This document shows, one piece after another, positions 25,121 through 34,311 of a stretch of 64,000 nt of DNA. The stretch covers positions 1-64,000 of the forward strand of contig JAPUDW010000142.1 of assembly GCA_027492915.1 (NCBI GenBank), in the 5' to 3' direction. The notes under the pieces are model-generated. The model was not told the DNA's origin. It did not search any database and saw only the letters and a list, made by a program, of their open reading frames with translations. Both the position numbers and the translations under genes were made by a program. This DNA is from Bacteroidota bacterium (lineage in GTDB: Bacteria; Chloroflexota; Anaerolineae; Aggregatilineales; Phototrophicaceae). Positions within the stretch are counted from its first letter, which is position 1. Each line of letters starts with the position of its first letter.

Positions 25121-25557
25121 CTATGCATGTCACGCGGGGGCAGTTTGGCGATGTCGAACCAAAAACTTTCGACACTGCGCACTACCTCCATAAATTCGTC
25201 CATGTCGGCGGGTTTGGTGATAAACGAGTTGGCATGACGTTCATAACTGGAAAGGATGTCGTCGCTGCTGCTGGAGGTTGTGAGTACCAGCACCGGAATG
25301 AGCTTGAAATCAGGATCACTCTTGACTTCTTCCAGCAGTTCACGCCCATCTTTGCGCGGCAGGTTGAGGTCGAGCAGCATGATGTCCGGTCGCAGGGCAT
25401 TGGCATAGCGCCCTTCACGGCGGAGGAAAGCCATTGCCTCGACACCATCCGTTACCATGCTGACATTCGTTTTGAGTTTGCTTTCTTTGAGTGCTTCTAA
25501 GATTAAACGGGCATCCCCCGGATTGTCCTCGACGAGCAGGATGTGAACGTCGTTCAT
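25117..25557 (-). CDS. Stand-alone response regulator, CheY-like
   Basis: 146 residues from the ATG at 25557 (AAGGTGG upstream). A single receiver domain: acidic pair ED at residues 10-11, phospho-acceptor D63 in IMLLDLNLPRKDG, VLTTSSSSDD at the conserved Thr/Ser, and FITKPADMDEFM with the conserved Lys. The long beta4 insertion and the pairing RREGRY resemble the cyanobacterial Rcp1 group, which is phosphorylated by phytochrome-like kinases. There is no output domain. No kinase is adjacent; three orphan histidine kinases elsewhere in the window are possible partners. Confidence 0.93.
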   Translation of the reverse strand: MNDVHILLVEDNPGDARLILEALKESKLKTNVSMVTDGVEAMAFLRREGRYANALRPDIMLLDLNLPRKDGRELLEEVKSDPDFKLIPVLVLTTSSSSDDILSSYERHANSFITKPADMDEFMEVVRSVESFWFDIAKLPPRDMHS

Positions 25558-25788
25558 GGTAACCACCTTGTTGGTTGTCGTGAGTTTAAGATAACGTAAT
25601 GTCGGTAGATTATCACAATCATACGTCTTTCGTATGAGTTAATACGCCTAGTCGTAAAGTCTACAAGGCTGATACAAGATCGCCCAGATGTACTATATCG
25701 CCTGATATAATGAATTTAGAGGTTAACGATTTGTTTTAGGGCAAGTCTACAGATCAAACAAGGCAAAAAAGCGGTAAAAGCAGGTTAA

Positions 25789-27804
25789 ATGACGCCCACT
25801 ACACCACGCAGCGCATCCCATAACCGACCGACTTTTACACCAATCGTGCTGTGCCTCGCTTCACTCCTGCTGCTGCTGGTTGCTGTTTATTTATTTCGTG
25901 CCAGTAATAACGATCTCGCGCTTTTGCCGTATGCGGGGTTGTCGGTCGCTGTAGCAATCGGTTTGGTCGGTTTATTGGCGCGATACCAGCCATTACCGAA
26001 TGCCGTTCGCTGGCCTATCCAGCCGGATAATACGGCTATTAGCACGCATCGCTCACGTTACGGCAGTGGTGTGCTGGTCGGCGTGGGTGTGCTATTTGAG
26101 CTGGTTGTTATCGAAATCAACGGTTCATTTCTTCAACTTGAACTGCTCAAACAGGTTCACTATCTGATCCAGCTTGGTTTGTTGCTGGGGGGTGTCGCGC
26201 TGATCGTCGCCGGACTCAGTCAGTGGGATTGGCGTTGGCCGGAAATAGCGCGCCGTGATGGTATTTTGCTGGGCGGTATACTCCTGCTGGCTTTGGTGCT
26301 GCGGCTGGTGATGATCGACACTACTATCCACCGCTTTGTCGATGAGATCAATTTTATTGATGCGATTGTTCGGCTTCGGGACGAGCCAAGCGTGGCTATT
26401 CTGCGCCCGTTTAGTGATGTGACGGCGTTCACATGGCTTTATCCCATCGGGCAGCATATGACGAGCAGCCTATTGGGGACGAACCTCGTTGGGCTGCGGG
26501 CGGCCAGCGCGATTTTGGGAACACTGACGGTTGCATCCCTGTATTTTTTGGCAAAGTCCCTGCTGCACGACCGGAAACTCGCCTTATTAGCGGCATTACT
26601 GCTGGCGACTTTTCCACCGCATCTGCACTTTAGCCGGATCGGGCTTAACAATATTGCTGACCCCTTCTTCGGCCTTACGGCGCTGGCCTTTTTGATACGC
26701 GGGTTGCAATCCAACCGGCGGTCAGATTATGTGGTGGCAGGGGCGATGTTAGGGCTGACGCAGTATTTTTATGAAGGCGGACGGTTGGTGTTTCCGGGTT
26801 TGGTCATCCTCGCCGGAATGCTTTACTGCCTGACATTGACAGATAAACGAGCGCACTTAAAGGGTTTGGTCTGGATGCTGCTGGTGGCTTTGGTCGTGGC
26901 AGCACCGGTTTATACGACGCTGGCTGCTCATGAGGCAGTGATTCTGCCACGGTTGTACAACGAATCGATTGAGCCGCGCTGGTATTTTAGTTTGCTGACG
27001 TATGCAGACGGTCAAGGGGCGTGGCTGAAAGAACGGTTTCTGAATCCTTTGCTGCTATATTTTGCGCGTCCTGATGCGAATTGGTTTTACGGCGGGCATG
27101 AAGCGCTGATTTTGCCAGCGATTGCCCCATTTTTTCTGCTGGGGATAGGCTGCCTGTTCTGGCGGCCACGGTCGCCCACGAGCCTGTTACTGCTGCCGTG
27201 GCTGCTGCTGACGGTACTGGGTAATAGTTTTCTGCGCGAGAGTGCGTCATCACCTCGGTATGTGGTTATTTTTCCGGCACTCATGTTGGTGACGGCTGTA
27301 GGCTTGTGGTACACACTTAGATTTCTAACTCAAGCACTCACGGTTAAGATGAAGCCGGCTGTGGTTAGCGGACTCATTGTCACCCTGATTGCTGTGGGGC
27401 AGGTCGTCTATTATTTCCACGACCACCTGCCCGTGTTTACCGAGCAGATGCGGCAGCCAGAAGCATGGGAGGACGCGCTGTTCCGGCTCGAAGGGCTGCC
27501 AGCGGGGACACAAGTGCATTTCATCATGGATGAGCCGGTGCGTTATTTCAATGTCAATGCGTTCGTCCGTTACTGGCAGTTCGATGTGCAGGTTGACGCG
27601 CAAGCGGTGGATGAAGTCAGTGATGGGTATTTGCAATCGCTCGACCCGACTGTGCAGCATATGTTCTTTGTCAATGAAGCCAAGCACGATATATTGACGC
27701 TGATCCGCAGGTATTTTGTGCTTTCATCACCCGAATACAGCGCTTATGATTTGCCACTTCATACGCAGCTTATGTTGTATCGCGCGTCGCCGATACCGAA
27801 ATAG
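25789..27804 (+). CDS. Multi-span glycosyltransferase, GT39/ArnT-like
   Basis: 671 residues with about ten membrane spans. The first large loop contains a conserved acidic pair in HRFVDEINFIDAIVR, the place where PMT/ArnT-family enzymes (GT-C fold) bind the polyprenyl-phosphate sugar. Other spans include LALLAALLLATFPPHLHF, the typical second conserved region. It probably transfers a sugar from a lipid-linked donor to lipid or protein outside the membrane. A TATAAT at 25706-25711 lies upstream, but no clear -35. It is monocistronic. Confidence 0.8.
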   Translation: MTPTTPRSASHNRPTFTPIVLCLASLLLLLVAVYLFRASNNDLALLPYAGLSVAVAIGLVGLLARYQPLPNAVRWPIQPDNTAISTHRSRYGSGVLVGVGVLFELVVIEINGSFLQLELLKQVHYLIQLGLLLGGVALIVAGLSQWDWRWPEIARRDGILLGGILLLALVLRLVMIDTTIHRFVDEINFIDAIVRLRDEPSVAILRPFSDVTAFTWLYPIGQHMTSSLLGTNLVGLRAASAILGTLTVASLYFLAKSLLHDRKLALLAALLLATFPPHLHFSRIGLNNIADPFFGLTALAFLIRGLQSNRRSDYVVAGAMLGLTQYFYEGGRLVFPGLVILAGMLYCLTLTDKRAHLKGLVWMLLVALVVAAPVYTTLAAHEAVILPRLYNESIEPRWYFSLLTYADGQGAWLKERFLNPLLLYFARPDANWFYGGHEALILPAIAPFFLLGIGCLFWRPRSPTSLLLLPWLLLTVLGNSFLRESASSPRYVVIFPALMLVTAVGLWYTLRFLTQALTVKMKPAVVSGLIVTLIAVGQVVYYFHDHLPVFTEQMRQPEAWEDALFRLEGLPAGTQVHFIMDEPVRYFNVNAFVRYWQFDVQVDAQAVDEVSDGYLQSLDPTVQHMFFVNEAKHDILTLIRRYFVLSSPEYSAYDLPLHTQLMLYRASPIPK

Positions 27805-27886
27805 CAGCATAGGTAGGCTTTCGTAATTGACTTTGATGAATCTGACTACATGATTTGCGAGTCCTATTTTGGTTCACGGTTGGTCG

Positions 27887-28702
27887 CTATGCGGTTGTCA
27901 GCCATGCACTGATTTTGGCGGCGTAAGCATCTGGCGCTTCCAGCGGCAGCCAATGGCTGTAGTCGGCAAAGTGGTGAACTTGCTGCGCCCCGAATTGATC
28001 GGCGAAGGCTTTGTCGGCAAACGGGTCACGGTCGCCCCACAGCACCATTGACGGTTTCTCGCTCATCAGCGCTTTGGCCTTTTCATCCCAACCGACAAAA
28101 TCAGTTTGCGGATTGCGCTCGCGGTACATGCGCAGGATGGTTTTGCGGACTTTGGGCGAACCGAAGCCGACAGGGTAGCTTTCGTCCACATACGATGCGG
28201 GTAGGGCAGGGGCGAACTGCTTCATCGACTGCTTGAGCATAGATTTTGGCGTGGCGATGAGTAACTCGCCTAGCAGCGGCACGCGGTAAAGTTTGGCGAA
28301 CCCGTGCCAGCTATAGTCGCGGTGGAAGGTGGTGTTACCGACGACGATGCCCCGTACCCGTTCGGGATATTTGACAAGAAACGCCTGTGAATAATGGCTG
28401 CCAAAATCGGCGCTTACGAGATACACCGGTTCATGAATATCGAGCTGGTTCAGCAGGTCATTGATGAAATCGGCAAAGTTATCGAGCGTCAGCTTGTAGC
28501 CAGCGGGTAGGGTTGAACGCCCGAACCCCGGTAGATCGGGCGCGATGCAGCGTACTTTGTCCTTCAGGCGGTCGATAAGCGGCTGCCACATCGCGCTGGT
28601 ATCCGGCGAGCCGTGCAGCATCAGCATCGGTACGCCGTGACCTTCTTCATGCATGTATATGTTCATCCCTTGAATGTTTATCTCTTGATTCATGCTGTTC
28701 AT
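27887..28702 (-). CDS. Alpha/beta hydrolase, epoxide hydrolase/dehalogenase type
   Basis: 271 residues. The oxyanion region is LMLHGSPDTSAMW, the nucleophile elbow is VSADFGSHYSQ, where Asp replaces the usual serine, as in epoxide hydrolases and haloalkane/fluoroacetate dehalogenases. VLWGDRDPFADK gives the third acid and FADYSHWLPLEAPD the catalytic histidine. The start could be 28702 or 28693. It lies divergent from a TetR gene across a 24-bp palindrome, a typical arrangement for a hydrolase induced by its own substrate. The substrate is not identifiable. Confidence 0.87.
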   Translation of the reverse strand: MNSMNQEINIQGMNIYMHEEGHGVPMLMLHGSPDTSAMWQPLIDRLKDKVRCIAPDLPGFGRSTLPAGYKLTLDNFADFINDLLNQLDIHEPVYLVSADFGSHYSQAFLVKYPERVRGIVVGNTTFHRDYSWHGFAKLYRVPLLGELLIATPKSMLKQSMKQFAPALPASYVDESYPVGFGSPKVRKTILRMYRERNPQTDFVGWDEKAKALMSEKPSMVLWGDRDPFADKAFADQFGAQQVHHFADYSHWLPLEAPDAYAAKISAWLTTA

Positions 28703-28715
28703 CTCGCTTATAATT

Positions 28716-28739
28716 TATGAATGTGAATTCACATTCATA
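28716..28739. promoter_or_regulatory. 24-bp perfect palindrome, probable TetR operator
   Basis: A perfect 24-bp palindrome centred on GTGAATTCAC, in the intergenic region between the divergent hydrolase and TetR genes. It lies 14 bases before the hydrolase start and 62 before the TetR start. TetR-family repressors bind such sites between themselves and the gene they control. Confidence 0.8.
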
Positions 28740-28801
28740 TTTTAGATATACCGACATTCTATGCTAGAATAAAGGCTTGTCAAGAGATTCCACCACTTTC
28801 T

Positions 28802-29416
28802 ATGCCAAAAGTCGTAGCTCGCACCCAACCTAAACAGAATCGTGGTCGCCAACGGGTAGAGGCTATTCTGAATGCCGCTTCTGAGGTGTTTGCGGACGTT
28901 GGTTATGATGCCGCAACCATCATCGAAATCGCCGCGCGGTCAAATACGTCGGTCGGTTCGCTTTATCAATTTTTCTCGAATAAAGAAGCGATTCTTCACG
29001 CGATTGTCGAACGTTATGTGGCGGCAGCGACCGTCACTTTTGCCAATATGGAAGTCGAGTCCTTCCCTGAGATGACACTGGAGCAGAGCATCCGCGCGAT
29101 CATCCGACCGCTGAAAGAATTTATTCGCGACAACCAAGACTTCAAGGCGATCTTCGCCAGTTCGCACGGGCCGGACTTCCTCGAACAGACCATTCGCGCG
29201 ATGGATGAGGCAATGCTGGCGCGGACTGATGCGGCGCTGGCGGAAGCGCGACCGCACATCAGCCCTGCCGACCGGCGCAAGGCCAGCCTCGTGTGCATGG
29301 TCATTATGAAGGCGATGCTAGGGATGACCACGACCAACAGCGAACTGAGTTTTGATGAAATCTTTGAGGAGATGGAAGCGGTATACATCCGCTATCTCAC
29401 ACCACTGATGGGGTAG
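28802..29416 (+). CDS. TetR-family transcriptional regulator
   Basis: 204 residues. The N-terminal HTH (about 15-62) reads RVEAILNAASEVFADVGYDAATIIEIAARSNTSVGSLYQFFSNKEAIL, the classic TetR/AcrR fold; the C-terminal 130 residues are helical and would bind a ligand. The start at 28802 has no strong ribosome site; a TAGAAT at 28765-28770 is a -10 candidate. It is divergent from an epoxide-hydrolase-like gene with a shared palindrome between them, and converges with the dehydrogenase gene across a 33-base hairpin. It is the probable local regulator of the hydrolase. Confidence 0.92.
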   Translation: MPKVVARTQPKQNRGRQRVEAILNAASEVFADVGYDAATIIEIAARSNTSVGSLYQFFSNKEAILHAIVERYVAAATVTFANMEVESFPEMTLEQSIRAIIRPLKEFIRDNQDFKAIFASSHGPDFLEQTIRAMDEAMLARTDAALAEARPHISPADRRKASLVCMVIMKAMLGMTTTNSELSFDEIFEEMEAVYIRYLTPLMG

Positions 29417-29423
29417 GAGAGGG

Positions 29424-29456
29424 GAAGTGCATATCACCGGCGGAGGTATGCACTTC
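29424..29456. terminator. Hairpin between convergent tetR and dehydrogenase genes
   Basis: GAAGTGCATA and TATGCACTTC form a perfect 10-bp stem around a 13-base loop. It lies between two gene ends pointing at each other and could serve both. There is no T tract, so it may be rho-dependent or a processing site. Confidence 0.55.
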
Positions 29457-29486
29457 ATGAAAGCTGGTTATGGCTTTGTGCGGGTT

Positions 29487-30761
29487 TTAGACCCAACCGC
29501 GCATCTGCACCGCTTCGGCTACGCGCGATACGGCTACACAGTATGCCCCTAAGCGATTGTGAACCTGCAAATCTTGTGCGCGTTCGTGTACCGCATGGAA
29601 CGCGTTGGTGATCTTCTCATTCAGGCGTTCATGTACGGTCTTTTCTGACCAATAACGCCCGTAAGCATTCTGCACCATCTCGAAATATGAAACTGTTACC
29701 CCGCCCGCATTACACAAGAAGTCTGGAATGACATATACGCCATTTTCATAGAGGACTTTATCGGCTTCCGGTGTGGTTGGCCCATTCGCGAGTTCAGCGA
29801 CAATTTTAGCTTTAATGCGGTGGGCGTTTTCGGCAGTGATGACGTTTTCCAAAGCCGAGGGAACGAGAATATCTACATTGAGTTCAAGCAGATCAGCGTT
29901 TGAAATGGGCTGTGCCTTTGGATAGCCAACGATGGTGCCATGCTGCTTTTTGTAGGCAATGACATCGGCGGCATTTAAGCCATCTGGATTATAGATGCCA
30001 CCCTGCGAGTCGGAGACTGCGACGGTGACTGTGCCAATCAACTGCGGCCCTAACTGGGCGGCGAATTGTCCGGCATTACCGAAGCCTTGAATCGCCATTG
30101 TCGCCCCATGCGTGTCGAAATTGAGCACCTTGGCTGCCTCGCGCACACAGTACAGCCCACCCCGCGCGGTTGCATCTTCGCGTCCTTTGGAGCCACCTAA
30201 GGCCAATGGTTTACCGGTGATAACCCCAAATTGGTTTTGGCCTTTGAGTACGGAATATTCGTCGGCCATCCACGCCATAATTTGTGGGGTGGTGTAAACA
30301 TCGGGTGCGGGGATGTCCATTTCGGGGCCGATGATGCGCCCTACCTGACGGATATAGGCGCGGCTGAGGCGTTCAAGTTCGGTAGTGGATAACTCTTTGG
30401 GGTTGCAGATGACACCGCCTTTGCCGCCGCCCAACGGAATATCGACCACCGCGCATTTCCATGTCATCCATGCTGCCAACGCTTTTACGGTGTCGATGGT
30501 TTCGTCGGGGTGAAAACGGATGCCACCTTTCGTCGGCCCGCGCGAGTCGTTGTATTGGACACGGAAGCCTTTGAAAACACGGCTTGAACCATTATCCATG
30601 CGGATGGATAGGGTGATGTGCAGTTCGCGCACCGGCTCGCGCAAGTATGCGTGGACAGCCGGATCGAGTTCGAGGATAGCAGCGGCTTCATCAAGCTGCG
30701 ACTGAGCAATATCAAACGGATTTAGATCTTCCTGACTGTAAGTAGGCAGTAAAGTAACCAT
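29487..30761 (-). CDS. gdhA: Glu/Leu/Phe/Val dehydrogenase (glutamate dehydrogenase type)
   Basis: 424 residues from the ATG at 30761, with AAAGGAGAATA directly upstream; the frame is open to 30857. The glutamate-binding segment [24 protein letters not shown] (catalytic Lys) and the downstream PAPDVYT, and the NAD-binding fingerprint [14 protein letters not shown], are all standard for ELFV dehydrogenases. It interconverts glutamate and 2-oxoglutarate, linking nitrogen and carbon metabolism. The length and PAPDV box fit glutamate dehydrogenase best. The 154 bases in front carry a perfect 19-base palindrome (30915-30933). Confidence 0.93.
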   Translation of the reverse strand: MVTLLPTYSQEDLNPFDIAQSQLDEAAAILELDPAVHAYLREPVRELHITLSIRMDNGSSRVFKGFRVQYNDSRGPTKGGIRFHPDETIDTVKALAAWMTWKCAVVDIPLGGGKGGVICNPKELSTTELERLSRAYIRQVGRIIGPEMDIPAPDVYTTPQIMAWMADEYSVLKGQNQFGVITGKPLALGGSKGREDATARGGLYCVREAAKVLNFDTHGATMAIQGFGNAGQFAAQLGPQLIGTVTVAVSDSQGGIYNPDGLNAADVIAYKKQHGTIVGYPKAQPISNADLLELNVDILVPSALENVITAENAHRIKAKIVAELANGPTTPEADKVLYENGVYVIPDFLCNAGGVTVSYFEMVQNAYGRYWSEKTVHERLNEKITNAFHAVHERAQDLQVHNRLGAYCVAVSRVAEAVQMRGWV

Positions 30762-31230
30762 TATTCTCCTTTGATGCGGGATGTAAGACCCAATTGAAAT
30801 CGTGTAAATTGAGCCAACTACGATGCACTTGATCGGGGGATATACACCACTGGTCAATCGATTTAATACGCTGTTCGCTCACAGTTGACGATAACGCCAA
30901 CATTATCTTCACGCATTGTTGATTATCAACAATTTCAACAAAGATAAACTTAGATAATTTGTCAAAATTGACATTGAAACCGGTAAATTAACCATTGTGT
31001 ACAAAATTATGAAACATAAATTGTTTGATGTTGACAACATGCGCAGCCTCGCAGAGAGTGCCTTACTTGTATCAAGATGGCGCATTTTACGAGTTGGCTC
31101 TTCAGGATTCGTGCGTTTGCATTTCACCAACCCTGCATTATCATTAGCGCCAATGTTCAACAACTTCACGCCGCCAATCGCCAACCGATTTGCACCTGAC
31201 GACTGGCGACTGTAGACTGGCGACCCTGTT
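30762..31230. other. Gap between gdhA and GT2 gene
   Basis: Besides the two palindromes (30915-30933 and 31028-31040), the gap holds a short tandem GACTGGCGAC pair (31201-31210 and 31215-31224) just before the GT2 start. No ribosome site or clear gene is visible; an open frame at 30997-31215 has no supporting features. Confidence 0.4.
30915..30933. promoter_or_regulatory. 19-bp palindrome upstream of the dehydrogenase gene
   Basis: ATTGTTGATTATCAACAAT, a perfect palindrome around one T. A related smaller palindrome, ATGTTGACAACAT, lies at 31028-31040 in the same gap. Both contain TGTTGA/CAACA half-sites. They sit between gdhA and the GT2 gene. Confidence 0.5.
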
Positions 31231-32037
31231 ATGAAACTCTCCATCGTCATCCCCGCACGCAATGAAGAAGGCAATATTGGCAAAACGCTTCACCTGCTGA
31301 GTTCGCATCTGGACGGCGCCGGTGTGTCGAACTTCGAAATTTTGGTGGTGGATGACGGCAGCAAAGACCGCACCAACGAGATTGTGCAAGCCGAAAATGC
31401 CCGCGACCCGCGCATCCGTGTCGTCCGCAATACAGGGCGCAACGGCTTCGGGCGGGCGGTCACTGTGGGGCTGAATAACTTCACGGGCGATGCGGTCATT
31501 GTGTATATGGCGGATGCTTCCGACGCGCCGGAGGATGTCGTGCGCTACTATCACATCCTGCGCGACGAGGCGGACTGTGCCTTCGGTTCCCGCTTCATGC
31601 GCGAGTCCAAAGTGTATGATTACCCGCGCTTCAAGCTGGTGATTAACCGCATCGCCAACTTCGCTATCCGCAGCATGTTCAGCCTGCGCTACAACGATGT
31701 GACCAACGCTTTCAAAGGCTACCGTCGCCATGTGATCGAAGGCTGCCGACCGTTCGTGTCGCCACATTTCAACCTGACCATCGAAATACCGCTAAAGGCT
31801 ATCGTGCGCGGCTACACTTACAAGACGCTGCCGATTACATGGCGCAACCGTGATATTGGCGAGTCGGCGCTGAAGCTCAAGGAGCAGGGCAGCCGCTACC
31901 TGTACACGCTGCTGACGGTATGGTTCGAATACCTGCTGGTGAGCCACGACACGCGCCGTACCGACAGCGGTGAGTTCGTCCCGTGGCGGGCGGAGGATGC
32001 TGCCGAGCCGGAACCTGCACCTTCGCACGAAAAATAA
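31231..32037 (+). CDS. Family 2 glycosyltransferase, DPM1/GtrB-like
   Basis: 268 residues. A GT-A fold: KLSIVIPARNEEGNIGKTL at the start, DDGSKDRTNEIV (first nucleotide-binding Asp) and VYMADASDAPEDVVRY (the DXD equivalent), then FGSRFM. It lacks membrane spans. The layout is that of polyprenyl-phosphate mannosyl- or glucosyltransferases (DPM1-type), which make the lipid-linked sugar donor used by GT-C enzymes such as the protein at 25789. The C-terminal HEK tail is short. It has no obvious ribosome site; the ATG at 31231 is chosen by the conserved start. Confidence 0.9.
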   Translation: MKLSIVIPARNEEGNIGKTLHLLSSHLDGAGVSNFEILVVDDGSKDRTNEIVQAENARDPRIRVVRNTGRNGFGRAVTVGLNNFTGDAVIVYMADASDAPEDVVRYYHILRDEADCAFGSRFMRESKVYDYPRFKLVINRIANFAIRSMFSLRYNDVTNAFKGYRRHVIEGCRPFVSPHFNLTIEIPLKAIVRGYTYKTLPITWRNRDIGESALKLKEQGSRYLYTLLTVWFEYLLVSHDTRRTDSGEFVPWRAEDAAEPEPAPSHEK

Positions 32038-32214
32038 TTGTGTTAAGGGCAGGTAGCAAGCCATAAACGCAGCTTCACCCCATACAATTCAATGATTATT
32101 TACAACGTATGACAGGTGACTGAGGTGTGCCTCAGACTTCCTGATTTCAATTTTGTTTGTCAGATTATTTCGTACACGTACATCCTGATAAACTAGTCTG
32201 ACTGTGAGCGACCG

Positions 32215-33486
32215 ATGGGCTTTTTGAAGATCTTTAATAACCTGTTATCGCGCTCTGGAAGCGCACAACCAGCACCGGATACGCGCATTGATGAAGCAAC
32301 GGTGAATGCGATCACTGAAACGCTCTACAGCAAAACTATCGCGGTCATGAATGATTTGTCGCAGCTCCAGCAAGGGGATTTTGATTTCGCACGCTTAAAG
32401 ACTGAGCTGCTTCGGCCTATCGCACACTACCTCGCCGGACAAGCGATTTACACGGCGGCAAACATACCCTTTGTCAAACCCTTATTCGTCTCCGGTGTAC
32501 CGGGAATCGGCAAAACGACCTTGCTGATGGTGTTGGATGAAGTGCTGTACTCATTGAACAACTCCTGCCGTGATCTGGTCGTCGCAGGGAAGATTAGCGG
32601 CTACTTCCCCCATAAGACCGTTTTGAACGTCACACCGTTGCAGTTATTCGGAAAATCTACCGGTATGTTGAGTGTGCGCGACTGGAATAACATCCTACGA
32701 CACTGGACATTTGATGGAACCACTGTTGATACTAACCCTGATGCGCTGGCGGATCTGACCTCACGTCTGCGGGGTAAAGTTGTTTTTATGGATGAGGCCG
32801 AATTAGAAGGCTACGTCTATATGAGTGAATTACTGGCGCGGCATGGCATTCTGGTGATCCTCACCAGCAACCTCGACCAAACCCAAATTCATCTTCCGCC
32901 AGATCATGTTCAAGTTGTCGCACTGCAAGGTTCAGATCATCGTCACGGCAACCTTGCTCAGGTGTGTTTACCCGCCCAACCGCATGAATTATTCGACCGA
33001 TTTGCGGAACATTTCGCCCATCACCAAAAATTGTACGTGGCGAGTGGGTTCGTGGGTGGGATCAACATCACTTATTTAAATTGGGGCAACCTTGAACGAC
33101 AGCCGTTGCTGAAGGATGATTTTGCCCGTCTGTTTGTGGAGAACAAAACGCAGGCGGTGCTGCTCGATGCGGTTCCATTTTTTGCAAACATTCCTCCTTC
33201 GTTCGTTGATCTGAGCTTTTTGGGCTATCTCGCACGGTTTGTTAACTTGGTGGATGCTATTCACGACTCTGGACTGCCGCTGTTGATTCGGGGAACGCAC
33301 CCGCACAGCTTGAACCCTCAAACGGCTGGAAAGCATTTAGACTCCATCTTGGCGGACTACGATCAACGGGTGGAAGGGCATTATGGGCAGGTCGCACGGA
33401 TTGAGTGGGCGCGCTGCCTCTCTCGTTTGCAATCGCGCGAGGCAATCAATGCACAGGTTTGGCCTCTGGAAGTGGAACATGCTTAA
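32215..33486 (+). CDS. AFG1/ZapE-like AAA ATPase
   Basis: 423 residues. Walker A GVPGIGKT is at 94-101 and Walker B VVFMDEAE (D193, E194), followed by LVILTSNLDQTQIHL (sensor 1) and the family-specific end: DFARLFVENKTQAVLLDAVPFF and FLGYLARFVNLVDAIHDSGLP, which match the AFG1/ZapE pattern of a C-terminal helix with RF--L-D--YD. The central region is longer than in ZapE. ZapE acts at the division ring and AFG1 at mitochondria; here the role is unknown. The usual arginine finger near RRFI reads LARFV, so ATP turnover in a ring may differ. Confidence 0.72.
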   Translation: MGFLKIFNNLLSRSGSAQPAPDTRIDEATVNAITETLYSKTIAVMNDLSQLQQGDFDFARLKTELLRPIAHYLAGQAIYTAANIPFVKPLFVSGVPGIGKTTLLMVLDEVLYSLNNSCRDLVVAGKISGYFPHKTVLNVTPLQLFGKSTGMLSVRDWNNILRHWTFDGTTVDTNPDALADLTSRLRGKVVFMDEAELEGYVYMSELLARHGILVILTSNLDQTQIHLPPDHVQVVALQGSDHRHGNLAQVCLPAQPHELFDRFAEHFAHHQKLYVASGFVGGINITYLNWGNLERQPLLKDDFARLFVENKTQAVLLDAVPFFANIPPSFVDLSFLGYLARFVNLVDAIHDSGLPLLIRGTHPHSLNPQTAGKHLDSILADYDQRVEGHYGQVARIEWARCLSRLQSREAINAQVWPLEVEHA

Positions 33487-33566
33487 TTTGCTTACCGGCT
33501 CATAATTTGTCATAGTGGAGTTTGCACTGCACCGAAACCGCACATCAAATTAAGGAGATAATCCTG

Positions 33567-33799
33567 ATGATTGCCTTCATGCTGCTCGTATTCTTTTTCC
33601 TCAACCCTACCCTTGGCATTCTCTTACTGCTGCTCTCGCCAATCCTGAGCTTGTTCGGGGCTTTTTCACCGGCGAGCATTTATTCACAATTTTAAGGGTG
33701 CAAGCTGGACGTTGGCATCAGCTCAATAGCCTTGCTGTTTTTGGCATCCTCTTTGGTTTACTGAGTTTATTTACACTGGATGCGTTCGGCTGGATGTAG
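33567..33799 (+). pseudogene. Small two-span membrane protein, broken by a 1-base deletion
   Basis: The frame from ATG 33567 (AAGGAG at 33552-33557) reads MIAFMLLVFFFLNPTLGILL and on to FG, then ends in TAA at 33695. If one G is added to GGGG (33657-33660), the frame continues as GFFTGEHLFTILRVQAGRWH and a second hydrophobic span FGILFGLLSLF to TAG at 33799, about 77 residues. Both halves look like one two-span protein. The break could be a real mutation or a sequencing error. It is too short for normal gene finding. Confidence 0.55.
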
Positions 33800-33861
33800 A
33801 TTGACAATCTTATAAAATTTGGCTTATTATGGGTCACAAAGGTTCTGATTGAGGTGTGATG

Positions 33862-34308
33862 ATGGACTACAGTGACTTACTGCCAAGCCAATTAGTTGAT
33901 TTGTTGGCGGATAAAACGCAGCGTAACGCCGTCATTGTAGCGCTGGTGGGTGGCATCACGGCGACCGAACTGCGTACCGTGAAAGTCTCGCCGGAAGCCA
34001 AGCAAGCGCTGATCGACGGCCTTAAGCACCGCAACAGCAAAGTGCGCTGGTGGTGCATTCAGTTGATGGATCACCTTGCCGACGAGAGTTACGTGCCGCT
34101 GCTCATCGAAGCCTCGTACACCGACCCCACACCGAAGAACCGCCGCCATGCCATCCACGCGACCACCTGCGAAGTGTGCAAACCCAACCGTCAGCGGCTG
34201 AACGTTGATGTACGCGCCGAACTCATCGCGATTGCCGCGACTGACACGGATGCTTCGGTACGCGAAATGGCGCTGCAAGAGTTGGCAGAGATCAACGGCG
34301 AGAATTAG
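33862..34308 (+). CDS. HEAT-repeat protein
   Basis: 148 residues from the ATG at 33862, placed 7 bases after GAGG. Two or three ARM/HEAT-like helical pairs are visible: KQALIDGLKHRNSKVRWWCIQ-LMDHL, then YVPLLIEASYTDP, and ELIAIAATDTDASVREMALQEL. HEAT repeats make curved surfaces for protein or nucleic-acid contacts. The function is unknown. The stop at 34308 is 3 bases from the next gene's start, so it is in an operon with the B3/B4-domain protein and may act with it. Confidence 0.7.
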   Translation: MDYSDLLPSQLVDLLADKTQRNAVIVALVGGITATELRTVKVSPEAKQALIDGLKHRNSKVRWWCIQLMDHLADESYVPLLIEASYTDPTPKNRRHAIHATTCEVCKPNRQRLNVDVRAELIAIAATDTDASVREMALQELAEINGEN

Positions 34309-34311
34309 CTG

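Noticed and set aside
30997-31215. A 72-codon open frame upstream of the GT2 gene
   Set aside because: No ribosome site, no recognisable segment, and it contains the tandem GACTGGCGAC repeat, so it is probably noncoding.
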